Assembly (NCBI GenBank): GCA_913061385.1
Contig: CAJXTM010000017.1
Location: 1 to 13,900, forward strand
Source of the DNA: an uncultured Rhodopirellula sp.
GTDB lineage: Bacteria; Planctomycetota; Planctomycetia; Pirellulales; Pirellulaceae
Reading direction: 5' to 3'
DNA: 13,900 bases
In this document: positions 1 to 6,775 of the stretch, one piece after another
How positions within the stretch are numbered: the first letter of the stretch is position 1
Layout of the letters: each line of letters begins with the position of its first letter
Notes under the pieces: generated by a model
The model's database searches: none
What the model was told of the DNA's origin: nothing
The model's input: only the letters and a program-made list of their open reading frames with translations
Program-made: the position numbers and the translations under genes

Positions 1-71
1 GAGGCCGATGCGTGGTTGAGGCCGATGCGTGGTTGAGGCCGATGCGTGGTTGAGGCCGATGCGTGGTTGAG
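1..71. repeat. 17-bp tandem array at contig start
   Basis: Four identical, back-to-back copies of the 17-mer GAGGCCGATGCGTGGTT occupy 1-68, and the first three bases of a fifth copy follow at 69-71 before the sequence diverges. The array begins at base 1, so its true length is unknown and it is probably why the assembly broke here. Because 17 is not a multiple of 3, every plus-strand frame meets a TGA within three units, while the minus strand stays open. It lies just downstream of the minus-strand membrane protein gene. There are no spacers, so it is a minisatellite and not a CRISPR array. Confidence 0.95.
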
Positions 72-86
72 GGCTTCGGTGGCAGG

Positions 87-1751
87 TCAGGCAGCGTTTT
101 GTTGTCGCTTCAGTTGCTTTCGAAGTCGCCGTCGCTGGGCTTTGCTCATTGAATTCCAGTCAATGTCGTCTGTCTCAACCAAATCCTCTTCGGATTCGTT
201 TGAATTCTGACGGGGGGCCGACTTGTTGCCGTCCGGATTACGTTGTTCCTCGCCATCGGCTTGGTGTGAGCCTGATGTGTCAATTTCTTCCGCTTGCTCA
301 GCGTCCTTTTTTCGACGCCAGCCCATCAGCCCTTTGCGTGATGCTTTTTCCTCCCTCTGCCCGGGTTCGGTACCTGAGGTGCCCTCGGCCTCGTTCATGT
401 CACGCGTTGCTGATTTCGATTTCGATCGGGATGATGAGCGTGGTTGTTTGTTTTCAGATTCTTCGGTGTGCGGAACTACTGCTTCCGATTCGGAGTCGAT
501 TGCTGCCTCGCTTGCAGAAGCCTTTGGGCCTCTTAGGCCGAACCAACGCCGCTTACCCTCTGGAGGATCTGTCTCCTGTGATTGATCGATATTTTCTTTG
601 ACGGCAGCTTGTTTAACCGCAGCTTGTTTAACCGCAGCTTGTTTCTCGGGTAGGGGAGCCAGCTTTTGCTTCTTTGCGGTACTACGTTTCTTGGTGCTTT
701 CCTGAGCGGTTTCCGTTGCCGGCTGTTCCGGATCTGTTTTTGATCTGTCGTGACTGTCTTTTTCGCTTCGTTGCCACCATCTTCGCTTCGTTGTGGTTTC
801 TGCAAACATCCCAACATTGGGTGTGGATGTTTCTTCATCGATCTTGTCTTCTGACTGTGGGAGACGCAGTCTAATTTGGTGCAGACGCTCCATGATGGAA
901 GGGCCTTCGATCTGCTTGACTTCCCTGTAAAGCACCCGCAGGTAGGTCAGCATGGCGATCAAGAGAGTCGTGCAGCCAAGCATTGGAGCTGTCGTTGCCA
1001 ATGTCCAGTATCCTGCTGATTCAATCTTTAAAATGTTCCATTGCACTGCTTCTGGAATTACGAACAGAATGCAGCTTGTGAGCATCAGAATCAACGCTGT
1101 TCGGCAATGCCAAAGTTCAGCAACCATTCTCAATGCAAGAACGGCTCCACCAAACGTGACTACAAGCCTTACCCAGTCATTTCCTGCCAAGGCGACACGC
1201 TTACCAAAGCCAGCGTCAATGATTGCGCCGCTCCAATCGACTAGTGATACCAGTGCATTAATGCTAGCCAAGACGCTGACAACGATGACAATACGCCAAA
1301 GGCGGTAATGGCCACCAAAGTCATCGTTGCGATAACGACGTAATTGATACGTCATCAAGGCAATGCCAGCAGTTACTGCCAACATTGCCACCATGCACCA
1401 CCTGCCGAAACTATCGGGCCGATCCAAACGTAACGGACGAGCGATCATTGGGCGGTTTGAAAGAGGCGTCCATGTGACCGCAGTGTAATGCGCGATGCAT
1501 AGTGTTGCCGTGAGTAGAAAGATGCTGCCGGTGACCAACAGCATGGATCTTAATCGAATGGGTACAAGCGAGAACCAGCGACCCCGAATTCGACGATGTA
1601 CACGCGAGCCGTATGCCATTTGTGGACACCTCGCTTCACGAAGCTTTTCTGCTTCGCGCCGACTCGCAGCTGACTTCGGTCCATTTTCAGCTTGCTGCGC
1701 CGAATAGAGAACGCGTCGTCGTCGGTCGTTAGTGCGGCGTCCTTGTTGCAT
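87..1751 (-). CDS. multi-pass membrane protein with long charged, low-complexity C-terminal tail
   Basis: I do not recognise a named family. With the ATG at 1751 the protein has 554 residues. A basic N-terminus of about 70 residues precedes six hydrophobic segments (about 70-92, 119-138, 153-171, 194-213, 218-236 and 250-274). A hydrophilic tail of about 280 residues follows, rich in Glu, Lys, Ser and Arg and probably disordered and cytoplasmic. The tail holds three KQAAV repeats (370-384), short basic-aromatic motifs KRRWW (322-326), KRRWF (400-404) and GWRRKK (477-482), and a very basic end (KAQRRRLRKQLKR). The frame stays open up to a TTG at 1820 (577 residues), but that TTG sits inside a perfect 10-bp-stem hairpin. 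The ATG at 1751 has AAGGAA upstream, at long spacing, so I prefer it. The DUF456 gene lies upstream on the same strand, 236 bp away. A role as membrane scaffold is only a guess. Confidence 0.75.
   Translation of the reverse strand: MQQGRRTNDRRRRVLYSAQQAENGPKSAASRREAEKLREARCPQMAYGSRVHRRIRGRWFSLVPIRLRSMLLVTGSIFLLTATLCIAHYTAVTWTPLSNRPMIARPLRLDRPDSFGRWCMVAMLAVTAGIALMTYQLRRYRNDDFGGHYRLWRIVIVVSVLASINALVSLVDWSGAIIDAGFGKRVALAGNDWVRLVVTFGGAVLALRMVAELWHCRTALILMLTSCILFVIPEAVQWNILKIESAGYWTLATTAPMLGCTTLLIAMLTYLRVLYREVKQIEGPSIMERLHQIRLRLPQSEDKIDEETSTPNVGMFAETTTKRRWWQRSEKDSHDRSKTDPEQPATETAQESTKKRSTAKKQKLAPLPEKQAAVKQAAVKQAAVKENIDQSQETDPPEGKRRWFGLRGPKASASEAAIDSESEAVVPHTEESENKQPRSSSRSKSKSATRDMNEAEGTSGTEPGQREEKASRKGLMGWRRKKDAEQAEEIDTSGSHQADGEEQRNPDGNKSAPRQNSNESEEDLVETDDIDWNSMSKAQRRRLRKQLKRQQNAA
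600..644 (-). repeat. in-frame 15-bp repeat encoding (KQAAV)x3
   Basis: Three consecutive 15-bp units encode KQAAV KQAAV KQAAV inside the tail of the membrane protein. The two inner units are identical at DNA level and the third differs by two bases. The unit is a multiple of three, so copy-number change would lengthen or shorten the tail without breaking the frame. It lies in a low-complexity stretch rich in Lys and Ala. Confidence 0.85.
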
Positions 1752-1815
1752 GATGCGATGGCATTCCTTTGCGTGTTTCAGATCACTCGCTTTGTTACTT
1801 GGGTCCCAATCATGG

Positions 1816-1838
1816 AGCAATGCTTGCCAAGCATTGCT
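1816..1838. other. perfect 10-bp inverted repeat at the 5' end of the membrane protein gene
   Basis: AGCAATGCTT (1816-1825) and AAGCATTGCT (1829-1838) are perfect reverse complements around a 3-nt loop. On the minus strand this lies about 65 bp upstream of the preferred ATG (1751) and swallows the alternative TTG start at 1820. It is also about 150 bp past the end of the DUF456 gene. No T-tract follows on either strand, so a classical intrinsic terminator is not supported. A leader hairpin, mRNA processing site or binding site for a dimeric protein are possible. Confidence 0.6.
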
Positions 1839-1987
1839 GAGACCTGATGATCTAGACTAGGAAAATGCACTCATCAAAGTCAATCGAGCTCCAGTTGCTA
1901 TCAATTTGCGAGATATTTGTTGCCGAAGCAATCTGCCCCAAGAGCGATCTGTCCCAAAAATAGCTCACTCTAAAACAATATGGCAAG

Positions 1988-2665
1988 TCAAACAGCGACG
2001 CTGATCATGGCAATCACTATGATCACGGCTCCTGCTGCGACTTTTCCCAGAGTGCCAATCGTTCTTCCCCAGAATGCTGCATGGCCGATAGGCAGGCTTT
2101 CACGCCATGAGCTACCGTTGGACCATTCACCCAGCATTGCGCCTAGGGTTGCACCGAGTCCGCCGAACAGGATTGCAGCCAAGACCTGTCCCACAATGGG
2201 GACGGGCAATCCGACAATCGCACCAAAGATAGCACCCGCCATAGAGCCAACCATCGCTAACAGTGTCGCCTTCCGACTGGCGCCTGCTTTTTGGGCACCC
2301 AACGCCGCGGCGATGAATTCGAATGCTTCCCCAAGCAGAGCAAAGCAAAATGCTGCGACCACTGGGATATAGCCGATCGAAGCATTACCGGTTTCCGGGC
2401 CGAGGAATGCATAAGCGAGTAGAATCGCCACGGCGACCCAGTTTCCCGGCAAGGCGATCAGATTACCGGCCCACGCGATCATGCAGAGTAGGACCAGCGT
2501 GATTGCGGCAAGCACTGTGCCTGTCGGTTCCAGCCACGTGGCCCAGCTATTCGATTCCCCGATGCAGGGAGCCAATAGTTTGACTGGCATAGAGATGGCT
2601 AGCGGAGCTGTTTCAAGGTCCAGTGGGCCAGTCATTGGCATGTCAAATATCATTGAATATCTCAT
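1988..2665 (-). CDS. DUF456 family membrane protein
   Basis: The product has 225 residues in the longest form and is almost entirely hydrophobic after residue 45. Hydrophobic segments lie at about 48-70, 76-88, 98-120, 133-155, 158-178 and 200-223. The Gly-rich pattern fits DUF456: a G-N-x-(I/L)-x-L-P-G-N motif near the first helices, then an AQKAG-SRKAT segment where the family usually has GAKKxGxSK, and a glycine-zipper-like run GSMAGAIFGAIVGLPVPIVG. The family has no established function; members are small inner-membrane proteins. Several in-frame ATGs (2665, 2653, 2641, 2635) precede the first helix and none has a clear ribosome binding site, so the start is uncertain and the first 30-45 residues may not be translated. 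The gene is divergent from the HNH gene. Confidence 0.8.
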   Translation of the reverse strand: MRYSMIFDMPMTGPLDLETAPLAISMPVKLLAPCIGESNSWATWLEPTGTVLAAITLVLLCMIAWAGNLIALPGNWVAVAILLAYAFLGPETGNASIGYIPVVAAFCFALLGEAFEFIAAALGAQKAGASRKATLLAMVGSMAGAIFGAIVGLPVPIVGQVLAAILFGGLGATLGAMLGEWSNGSSWRESLPIGHAAFWGRTIGTLGKVAAGAVIIVIAMISVAV

Positions 2666-3009
2666 TTTGGGTGAGTTAAGTTTGGCCAGTTCGAGCGGGT
2701 TCGACAGAGATTGGAGGAATGCGTCATGGCTAGGTTACAACTTTTACCATCGTTTTTCATGATGATCGCCGTTTTTATGGGGCGTGTGGTGAACCCCAGT
2801 GGGGAGTAATTGCGTCGACAATGGCACTACCAGAGAGTGAACGCTATTAAGTCGTTTACAATTCGTTGATCTTGGCACTGAAAACGGGCAAGCGAATACC
2901 TGTAACCTGCTGAGAACGGCATTAAGATAGTTAAGCGTTTCCCCAATCATGCGAGCCTGATTGATCGTCCCCCGTTTTTTACCACTGGTAACCAGGGATC
3001 AAAGCGACC
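2666..3009. other. 344-bp divergent intergenic region, no gene seen
   Basis: This stretch separates the DUF456 start (minus) from the HNH start (plus), so it should hold both promoters. I see no convincing sigma70 hexamer pair, RNA gene or supported small ORF. It contains a short palindrome CTGGT-A-ACCAG at 2985-2995, just before the HNH start, and a TTAAG repeat spaced 9 bp at about 2923-2936; neither is strong enough to call. Confidence 0.5.
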
Positions 3010-3615
3010 ATGTCACAGAGTGTGTTAGAAACAAGTGTGCTGGTGTTGAATCGCTTTTACATGGCAGTTCGGGTGATCAACGTACGTCGCACTTTTACTT
3101 TGCTGTATCGCGACTGCGCCGAAGTGATTGAGAACGAGAATGGTCAGTACGCCAGTTACGACTTCGAAAGTTGGTGCGAACTTAGTCAGTTGGCTTGCCT
3201 AGAGAAGCACGACGGAGAAGAGTATCTCCGGGCGGTGAATTTTGAGTTACGAGTGCCACGGATTGTCCGGCTCACAAGATTCGACCGTATGCCGATTCAG
3301 TCTATTCGATTTAACCGCAAAAACTTGTTTGCACGGGATGACCATACATGCCAATACTGTGGACAGAATCAGCCTGCTCACAAACTAAGTTTGGATCATG
3401 TCGTCCCTCGTTCGCACGGCGGTCCGACGACTTGGGAAAACATTGTTTGCTGCTGTCTGCGGTGCAATAGTCGCAAGGGAGGTCGCACGCCCAAGCAAGC
3501 CCGTATGAAATTGCTGTCACGACCCCAAAAGCCTCGCGTCAATCCGATGTTGGTACAGTCAGCCGAAGATCCAAGGTATGCATGTTGGAAAACATTCTTA
3601 CCCGCCGCGGGATGA
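3010..3615 (+). CDS. HNH endonuclease
   Basis: The product has 201 residues and probably cuts or nicks DNA with a single metal in a beta-beta-alpha-metal fold. The N-terminal half (about 9-100) matches the conserved stretch VLVLNRxYMxVRVxNVRRxFxLLY seen in a widespread bacterial HNH subfamily. The HNH domain spans about 101-162: zinc-binding C114-x2-C117, catalytic-type D129-H130, then H136, N144 and the second zinc pair C149-x2-C152, followed by N153 and KGGRTP. All key residues are present and the length is usual for the subfamily. It stands alone, with no methyltransferase, specificity subunit or toxin partner beside it, so there is no sign of a restriction or defence system. Its biological role in these chromosomes is unknown. 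An AGGGA sits about 12 bases before the ATG. Confidence 0.9.
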   Translation: MSQSVLETSVLVLNRFYMAVRVINVRRTFTLLYRDCAEVIENENGQYASYDFESWCELSQLACLEKHDGEEYLRAVNFELRVPRIVRLTRFDRMPIQSIRFNRKNLFARDDHTCQYCGQNQPAHKLSLDHVVPRSHGGPTTWENIVCCCLRCNSRKGGRTPKQARMKLLSRPQKPRVNPMLVQSAEDPRYACWKTFLPAAG

Positions 3616-3809
3616 AGAGCCGCGATTCGTTCTGTTTCTGAATCGACCAACAGCTTGAACGATTGCATCGTCCTCAGTTGCGTTTTCTCGTAAGATCACC
3701 CAGCAATCACTCGTATTTGTCCACACCCGTATCTCAGCCAACCTAAAGCAAGTTGTTGGGTGTAAACATCAATGACTCTTCGCTGCTGCTTTGAGATTCA
3801 GAGACGAAG

Positions 3810-3837
3810 GTTCGTGTGCCCGCATCGGCACACGAAC
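3810..3837. terminator. candidate bidirectional terminator hairpin between HNH and ferredoxin
   Basis: GTTCGTGTGCC (3810-3820) pairs perfectly with GGCACACGAAC (3827-3837) around the loop CGCATC. It is the strongest perfect stem I found in the window and lies between convergent genes, where a shared terminator is expected. Neither side has a run of T, so it is either a non-canonical terminator or another structured element. Confidence 0.5.
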
Positions 3838-3852
3838 GAGTCAGCCGCCGGT

Positions 3853-3909
3853 GTCGCTTGGTCTCACCCATTTCGGGGTGCTGCGAGCAGCGAGGCGCGA
3901 GACAGCGAC
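3853..3909. other. self-complementary block, possible branched structure
   Basis: The outer arms GTCGC (3853-3857) plus GTCTC (3861-3865) can pair with GAGAC (3899-3903) plus GCGAC (3905-3909). Inside, CACCC (3865-3869) can pair with GGGTG (3876-3880), and GCTG (3880-3883) with CAGC (3888-3891). A GCGAG motif also recurs every 7 bp at 3883, 3890 and 3897. It may be a REP-like intergenic element, the 3' end of a structured transcript, or chance; the hairpin next to it raises the odds that it is real. Confidence 0.35.
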
Positions 3910-3919
3910 GAAAGACAGA

Positions 3920-4204
3920 TCAACTGTCGGCCAAAGGCTCTTTCTTTTCGGTCAGGACATCGCACTCACCTGATTCGGACTTTGTCGCATTCAGTTCGAG
4001 ATAACTTTTCCATTCCTCTGGGAGGTTGTCCTCGTGGAAAATCGCTTCCACTGGGCATTCCGGAACGCAAGCTTCACAGTCAATGCACTCTTCCGGATGA
4101 ATGTAGAGCATTTGATCGCCTTCGTAGAAGCATTCCACGGGGCATACGACCACGCAATCGGTGTATTTGCATCCTGAGCAGGGCTCAGCTACGACGTGAG
4201 TCAT
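3920..4204 (-). CDS. fdxA: 7Fe ferredoxin ([3Fe-4S][4Fe-4S], FdxA type)
   Basis: This is a 94-residue soluble electron carrier. The cysteine pattern matches the Azotobacter FdI/FdxA class: C9, C17 and C50 would bind the [3Fe-4S] cluster, and C21, C40, C43 and C46 the [4Fe-4S] cluster. C12 and C25 are the extra cysteines also found in that class. The stretches [18 protein letters not shown] and [16 protein letters not shown] are hallmark segments. A C-terminal tail of about 40 residues follows, as in FdxA proteins, here acidic and polar. The ATG start is supported by AAAGG eight bases upstream on the minus strand. The gene is monocistronic and divergent from the methyltransferase gene, with 296 bp between them. 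The redox partner cannot be told from this window. Confidence 0.93.
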   Translation of the reverse strand: MTHVVAEPCSGCKYTDCVVVCPVECFYEGDQMLYIHPEECIDCEACVPECPVEAIFHEDNLPEEWKSYLELNATKSESGECDVLTEKKEPLADS

Positions 4205-4500
4205 TAATCAGACCTTTCTTAGCTATTCAATCATTACTGGCGAATGGACACCGTTGATCAATCTCATCGGTGAACCTCGATAAATATATCGTCTGGGCAA
4301 GCGTAGGACTCTACCTCAAACCGCCCATTGTGACGAGTTGGCCGCATTCTCGCGAAAGAGTCGGCTGCGTCGCCAGCCTGATTTTTATCATAAGGCAACC
4401 AGAGCCGAAAAATCGACGACTTATGCTGGGGACCATATTTTGTCACTATTCCTGTCTGTGACGTTTTTCCGCCGACAAGAACAAATTCGAGAGCCTAGCC
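4205..4500. other. divergent intergenic region between ferredoxin and methyltransferase
   Basis: These 296 bp must carry the ferredoxin and methyltransferase promoters. I see no high-quality -35/-10 pair, no RNA gene and no supported ORF. Short ORFs on both strands here show no recognisable motifs. Confidence 0.4.
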
Positions 4501-5697
4501 GTGACGGTTTCTGAGCAGCCAATCCCGCTTCGGCTTAAGCCCACGCGGCAATTCCCCTTTTTAGCACGTCATCCGTGGGTGCATGCTCATGCCTTGGCCG
4601 AAGATGGTCGCGATTTGGCTTGTGGGCAGGTGATCGATTTGCTCGATCACGATGGCAATTGGATTGCGCGAGGTATTTTGAACCCAGCCAGCCGCTTGAG
4701 GATCAGGTTGTACGTGTTCGACTCGGCAACAGCCATCGACGAGACGCTTTGGCACCAGCGAATCGACGCTGCTGTTCGTCGCCGGCGTGTGACTGATCCG
4801 CTGGATGAGCAGGCGGCGGAGAGGCTTGTTTTTAGCGAATCAGACCTGATCAGCGGTTTGATTGTCGATCGTTATGCCGATTGTTTGGGCGTCCAGTTCA
4901 CTTCGGGCGCACTGTTGAGGTGGAGAGATTCAATACTCGATTATTTGCAGGAATCTCAGAAAACACGTGCAATCGTTGCCCGTATTGATCCCAGAACGGC
5001 CAAGCACGAGGGCGTTGAGGAAATCGAAGCCTGCTTGGGTGAGACACTCTCATCGCCAGTCACGTACCGCCAAAATGGTTTGGATCTGGTGGTTGACCTG
5101 CAAAGCGGGCAAAAAACAGGAGGATTTCTGGACCAGAGGTGTAACCACGAGGCTGTTGCTCGCTATCTCAAGGGTCGCAGTGTTCTGGATGTCTGTTGTT
5201 ACACCGGTGGTTTCGGATTGGTCGCAGCAAAGCAGGGAGCCGCAGCGGTACTCGGCATCGATTCTAGCCAAGTTGCACTCGATGCGGCCACTTCGGCTTC
5301 CGAGCGAAACGGTCTGGATTCGATCAGTTTCCAGAAGAGTGACTGCTTTGATGCACTGAAAAAACACGCTCAGGAAGGGCGCGAGTATGACGCTGTGATT
5401 CTAGATCCACCCCGTTTTGCAGGCTCGCGCCATCAGATTGATAGCGCTTTGCGGGCTTATGGGCGTCTTAATTCGCTCGCTTTGGATCTGCTTCAGCCTG
5501 GAGGAATTCTTGTCACCTGCAGTTGCTCGGGACGCGTCTCCAGAGCTGATTTCCTGAATATGTTGCTAGATGTAGGGCGTCGTCGGCGGCGTGATATGGT
5601 TGTGATGGAGAATCGAGGGCCTGCTCCCGACCACCCTGTCGCCATTTCATGCCCAGAGAGTGACTATCTGAAATGTTTGATTGCAGAAATTCGCTAA
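4501..5697 (+). CDS. rlmI: RlmI-type 23S rRNA (cytosine-5) methyltransferase
   Basis: The product has 398 residues, close to the 396 of E. coli RlmI, which makes m5C1962 in 23S rRNA using S-adenosylmethionine. A PUA RNA-binding domain covers about 8-85 (starting PTRQFPFLARHPWVHAHAL), an EEHD-like central domain about 90-200, and the Rossmann methyltransferase domain about 200-398. Visible motifs are SAM motif I at 228-239 (VLDVCCYTGGFG), the motif IV loop DPPRF at 302-306, and TCSCSG at 339-344. C340 or C342 supplies the expected catalytic cysteine. The QKTGGFLDQR segment (about 204-213) is typical of the family. The start is a GTG with no in-frame ATG nearby that keeps the PUA domain whole. 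It stands alone, 133 bp before the FHA gene. Substrate position is inferred from family membership. Confidence 0.9.
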   Translation: MTVSEQPIPLRLKPTRQFPFLARHPWVHAHALAEDGRDLACGQVIDLLDHDGNWIARGILNPASRLRIRLYVFDSATAIDETLWHQRIDAAVRRRRVTDPLDEQAAERLVFSESDLISGLIVDRYADCLGVQFTSGALLRWRDSILDYLQESQKTRAIVARIDPRTAKHEGVEEIEACLGETLSSPVTYRQNGLDLVVDLQSGQKTGGFLDQRCNHEAVARYLKGRSVLDVCCYTGGFGLVAAKQGAAAVLGIDSSQVALDAATSASERNGLDSISFQKSDCFDALKKHAQEGREYDAVILDPPRFAGSRHQIDSALRAYGRLNSLALDLLQPGGILVTCSCSGRVSRADFLNMLLDVGRRRRRDMVVMENRGPAPDHPVAISCPESDYLKCLIAEIR

Positions 5698-5722
5698 ACA
5701 CCTGATTTTTCAAGGGTATAAT
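5695..5722 (+). promoter_or_regulatory. candidate sigma70 promoter P1 upstream of the FHA gene
   Basis: A perfect TATAAT (5717-5722) lies 16 bp downstream of TAAACA (5695-5700, 4 of 6 matches to TTGACA). The -35 overlaps the stop codon of the methyltransferase gene. The start of the FHA protein is about 108 bp downstream. Confidence 0.4.
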
Positions 5723-5747
5723 GTAGAGAGGAATCGAAATTACACGA

Positions 5748-5776
5748 ATGACTAGTGTAAGGACCGTGATTATAAT
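5748..5776 (+). promoter_or_regulatory. candidate sigma70 promoter P2 upstream of the FHA gene
   Basis: A second perfect TATAAT (5771-5776) lies exactly 17 bp after ATGACT (5748-5753, 4 of 6 matches to TTGACA). Transcription would start near 5783 and give a leader of roughly 45 nt to the ATG at 5831. It is the best-looking promoter in the window. Confidence 0.5.
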
Positions 5777-5830
5777 AGGACGGATTCTTATCGAGCCTCT
5801 TCGCAGACTGTCCCAACCGTGGAGTGCCCT

Positions 5831-6496
5831 ATGTCGGGCGTAACGCTAAAAATCCTTCATGGAGCCGACCGTGGCAAGATCTATGAAGATCTTGCTCCGC
5901 CCTTAACCATTGGGCGCGAAGAAGGTAACGAGATCCAACTGAATGACGAGCGAGTTAGCCGCTGTCATTTTAAAGTGCAGCGAGACAATGATCGTCTTGT
6001 TTTGACCGATCTCGACAGCACCAATGGCACGAAGGTTAATGGTGTCGAGTGTCAATTAAAGATTTTGCGACACGGTGACCTGATTTCGGTTGGACGCAGC
6101 TTAATGCTCGTTGGGTCTGAAGCTCAGATTGCAGCCCGTCTTGCCGCGATGGGAAATGAGAATCCGACAGTCAGTCGGGACGAACAACTTGGTGAAGGGG
6201 CGATCTCGCTCAATTTGGGTGCCGAGCCGAAGTCACCCCATCCCGCAGAAATCATTCAGATTCAGGAAGTGCCGGATATTCCTGCGGACTTATCACCGGG
6301 CCAAAAAGCCCAGTTGTGTGAAATTCTTGACTATTTGCAGTCTCGGCTGAAACGTTTAATCGACGCAGCGAGAACAGATGAAAATAGCCAAGAAGTAGTT
6401 TTGAAAATGGCGTCTTGGCAGCGAATGTTGGATACGCAGTCCAAGCTCGCAAACATGGCCCGCCAAATTGCAGATCCCGATTGGCCAGATTCTTAG
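5831..6496 (+). CDS. FHA domain protein (phosphothreonine reader)
   Basis: The product has 221 residues, with an FHA domain at about 4-95. The signature residues are present: G28-R29, S43-R44-x-H46 and T64-N65-G66 with N70-G71. These are the residues that contact phosphothreonine in FHA domains, so binding looks intact. A polar linker (about 100-150) leads to a C-terminal helical segment (about 152-215) with no recognised domain. There is no signal peptide or membrane segment, so it should be cytoplasmic. I chose the ATG at 5831 because GGAG stands 8 bases before it; a GTG at 5819 would add four residues. Two TATAAT boxes precede the gene. The next gene is a Ser/Thr kinase, the enzyme class that makes FHA ligands, so this is a plausible adaptor or output protein for that kinase. 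That partnership is inference. Confidence 0.9.
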   Translation: MSGVTLKILHGADRGKIYEDLAPPLTIGREEGNEIQLNDERVSRCHFKVQRDNDRLVLTDLDSTNGTKVNGVECQLKILRHGDLISVGRSLMLVGSEAQIAARLAAMGNENPTVSRDEQLGEGAISLNLGAEPKSPHPAEIIQIQEVPDIPADLSPGQKAQLCEILDYLQSRLKRLIDAARTDENSQEVVLKMASWQRMLDTQSKLANMARQIADPDWPDS

Positions 6497-6775
6497 GGCA
6501 TCTAAATAATCTCAAGTCACGATGCTCACCAAATCCAGACTGGCATCGAGTAAGTAGGTGATTCGTGTTCGGCATCACGCTCACCGATTGGGAAAAGCAG
6601 AAAACCATCCATTCGGTCTTGCCCGCTAGTTCCCCACGTCCAGCAACCTTGACGAGATCGGGACCACCACTCTCGGTAGCTCAGATCACCCCGTCATTCT
6701 CTCATCATTCCCTACCTGATTACCCAGGAATTGTGCCGATAGCCGGTGGGATTTGTTGGGCCAAACGAGACTGCC

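Larger units (their letters stand above)
3616..3919. other. 304-bp convergent spacer with strong hairpins
   Basis: Both flanking genes (HNH plus, ferredoxin minus) end here. No gene is supported; the plus-strand ORF running through the ferredoxin is a shadow. The right half carries a perfect 11-bp hairpin (3810-3837) and a second self-complementary block (3853-3909), listed separately. Confidence 0.6.

Noticed and set aside
1..71. CRISPR array
   Set aside because: Copies are contiguous with no spacers and the unit is only 17 bp, so it is a tandem repeat.
149..601. Plus-strand ORFs over the membrane protein tail
   Set aside because: They arise from the low-complexity antisense strand; the minus-strand frame is open for over 1.6 kb with coherent hydrophobic segments.
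3010..3615. Restriction or defence system around the HNH nuclease
   Set aside because: No methyltransferase, helicase, toxin or other defence partner is adjacent; neighbours are housekeeping genes.
3772..4257. Plus-strand ORF of 161 residues over the ferredoxin gene
   Set aside because: It is the antisense shadow of an unmistakable FdxA ferredoxin and has no recognisable motif.
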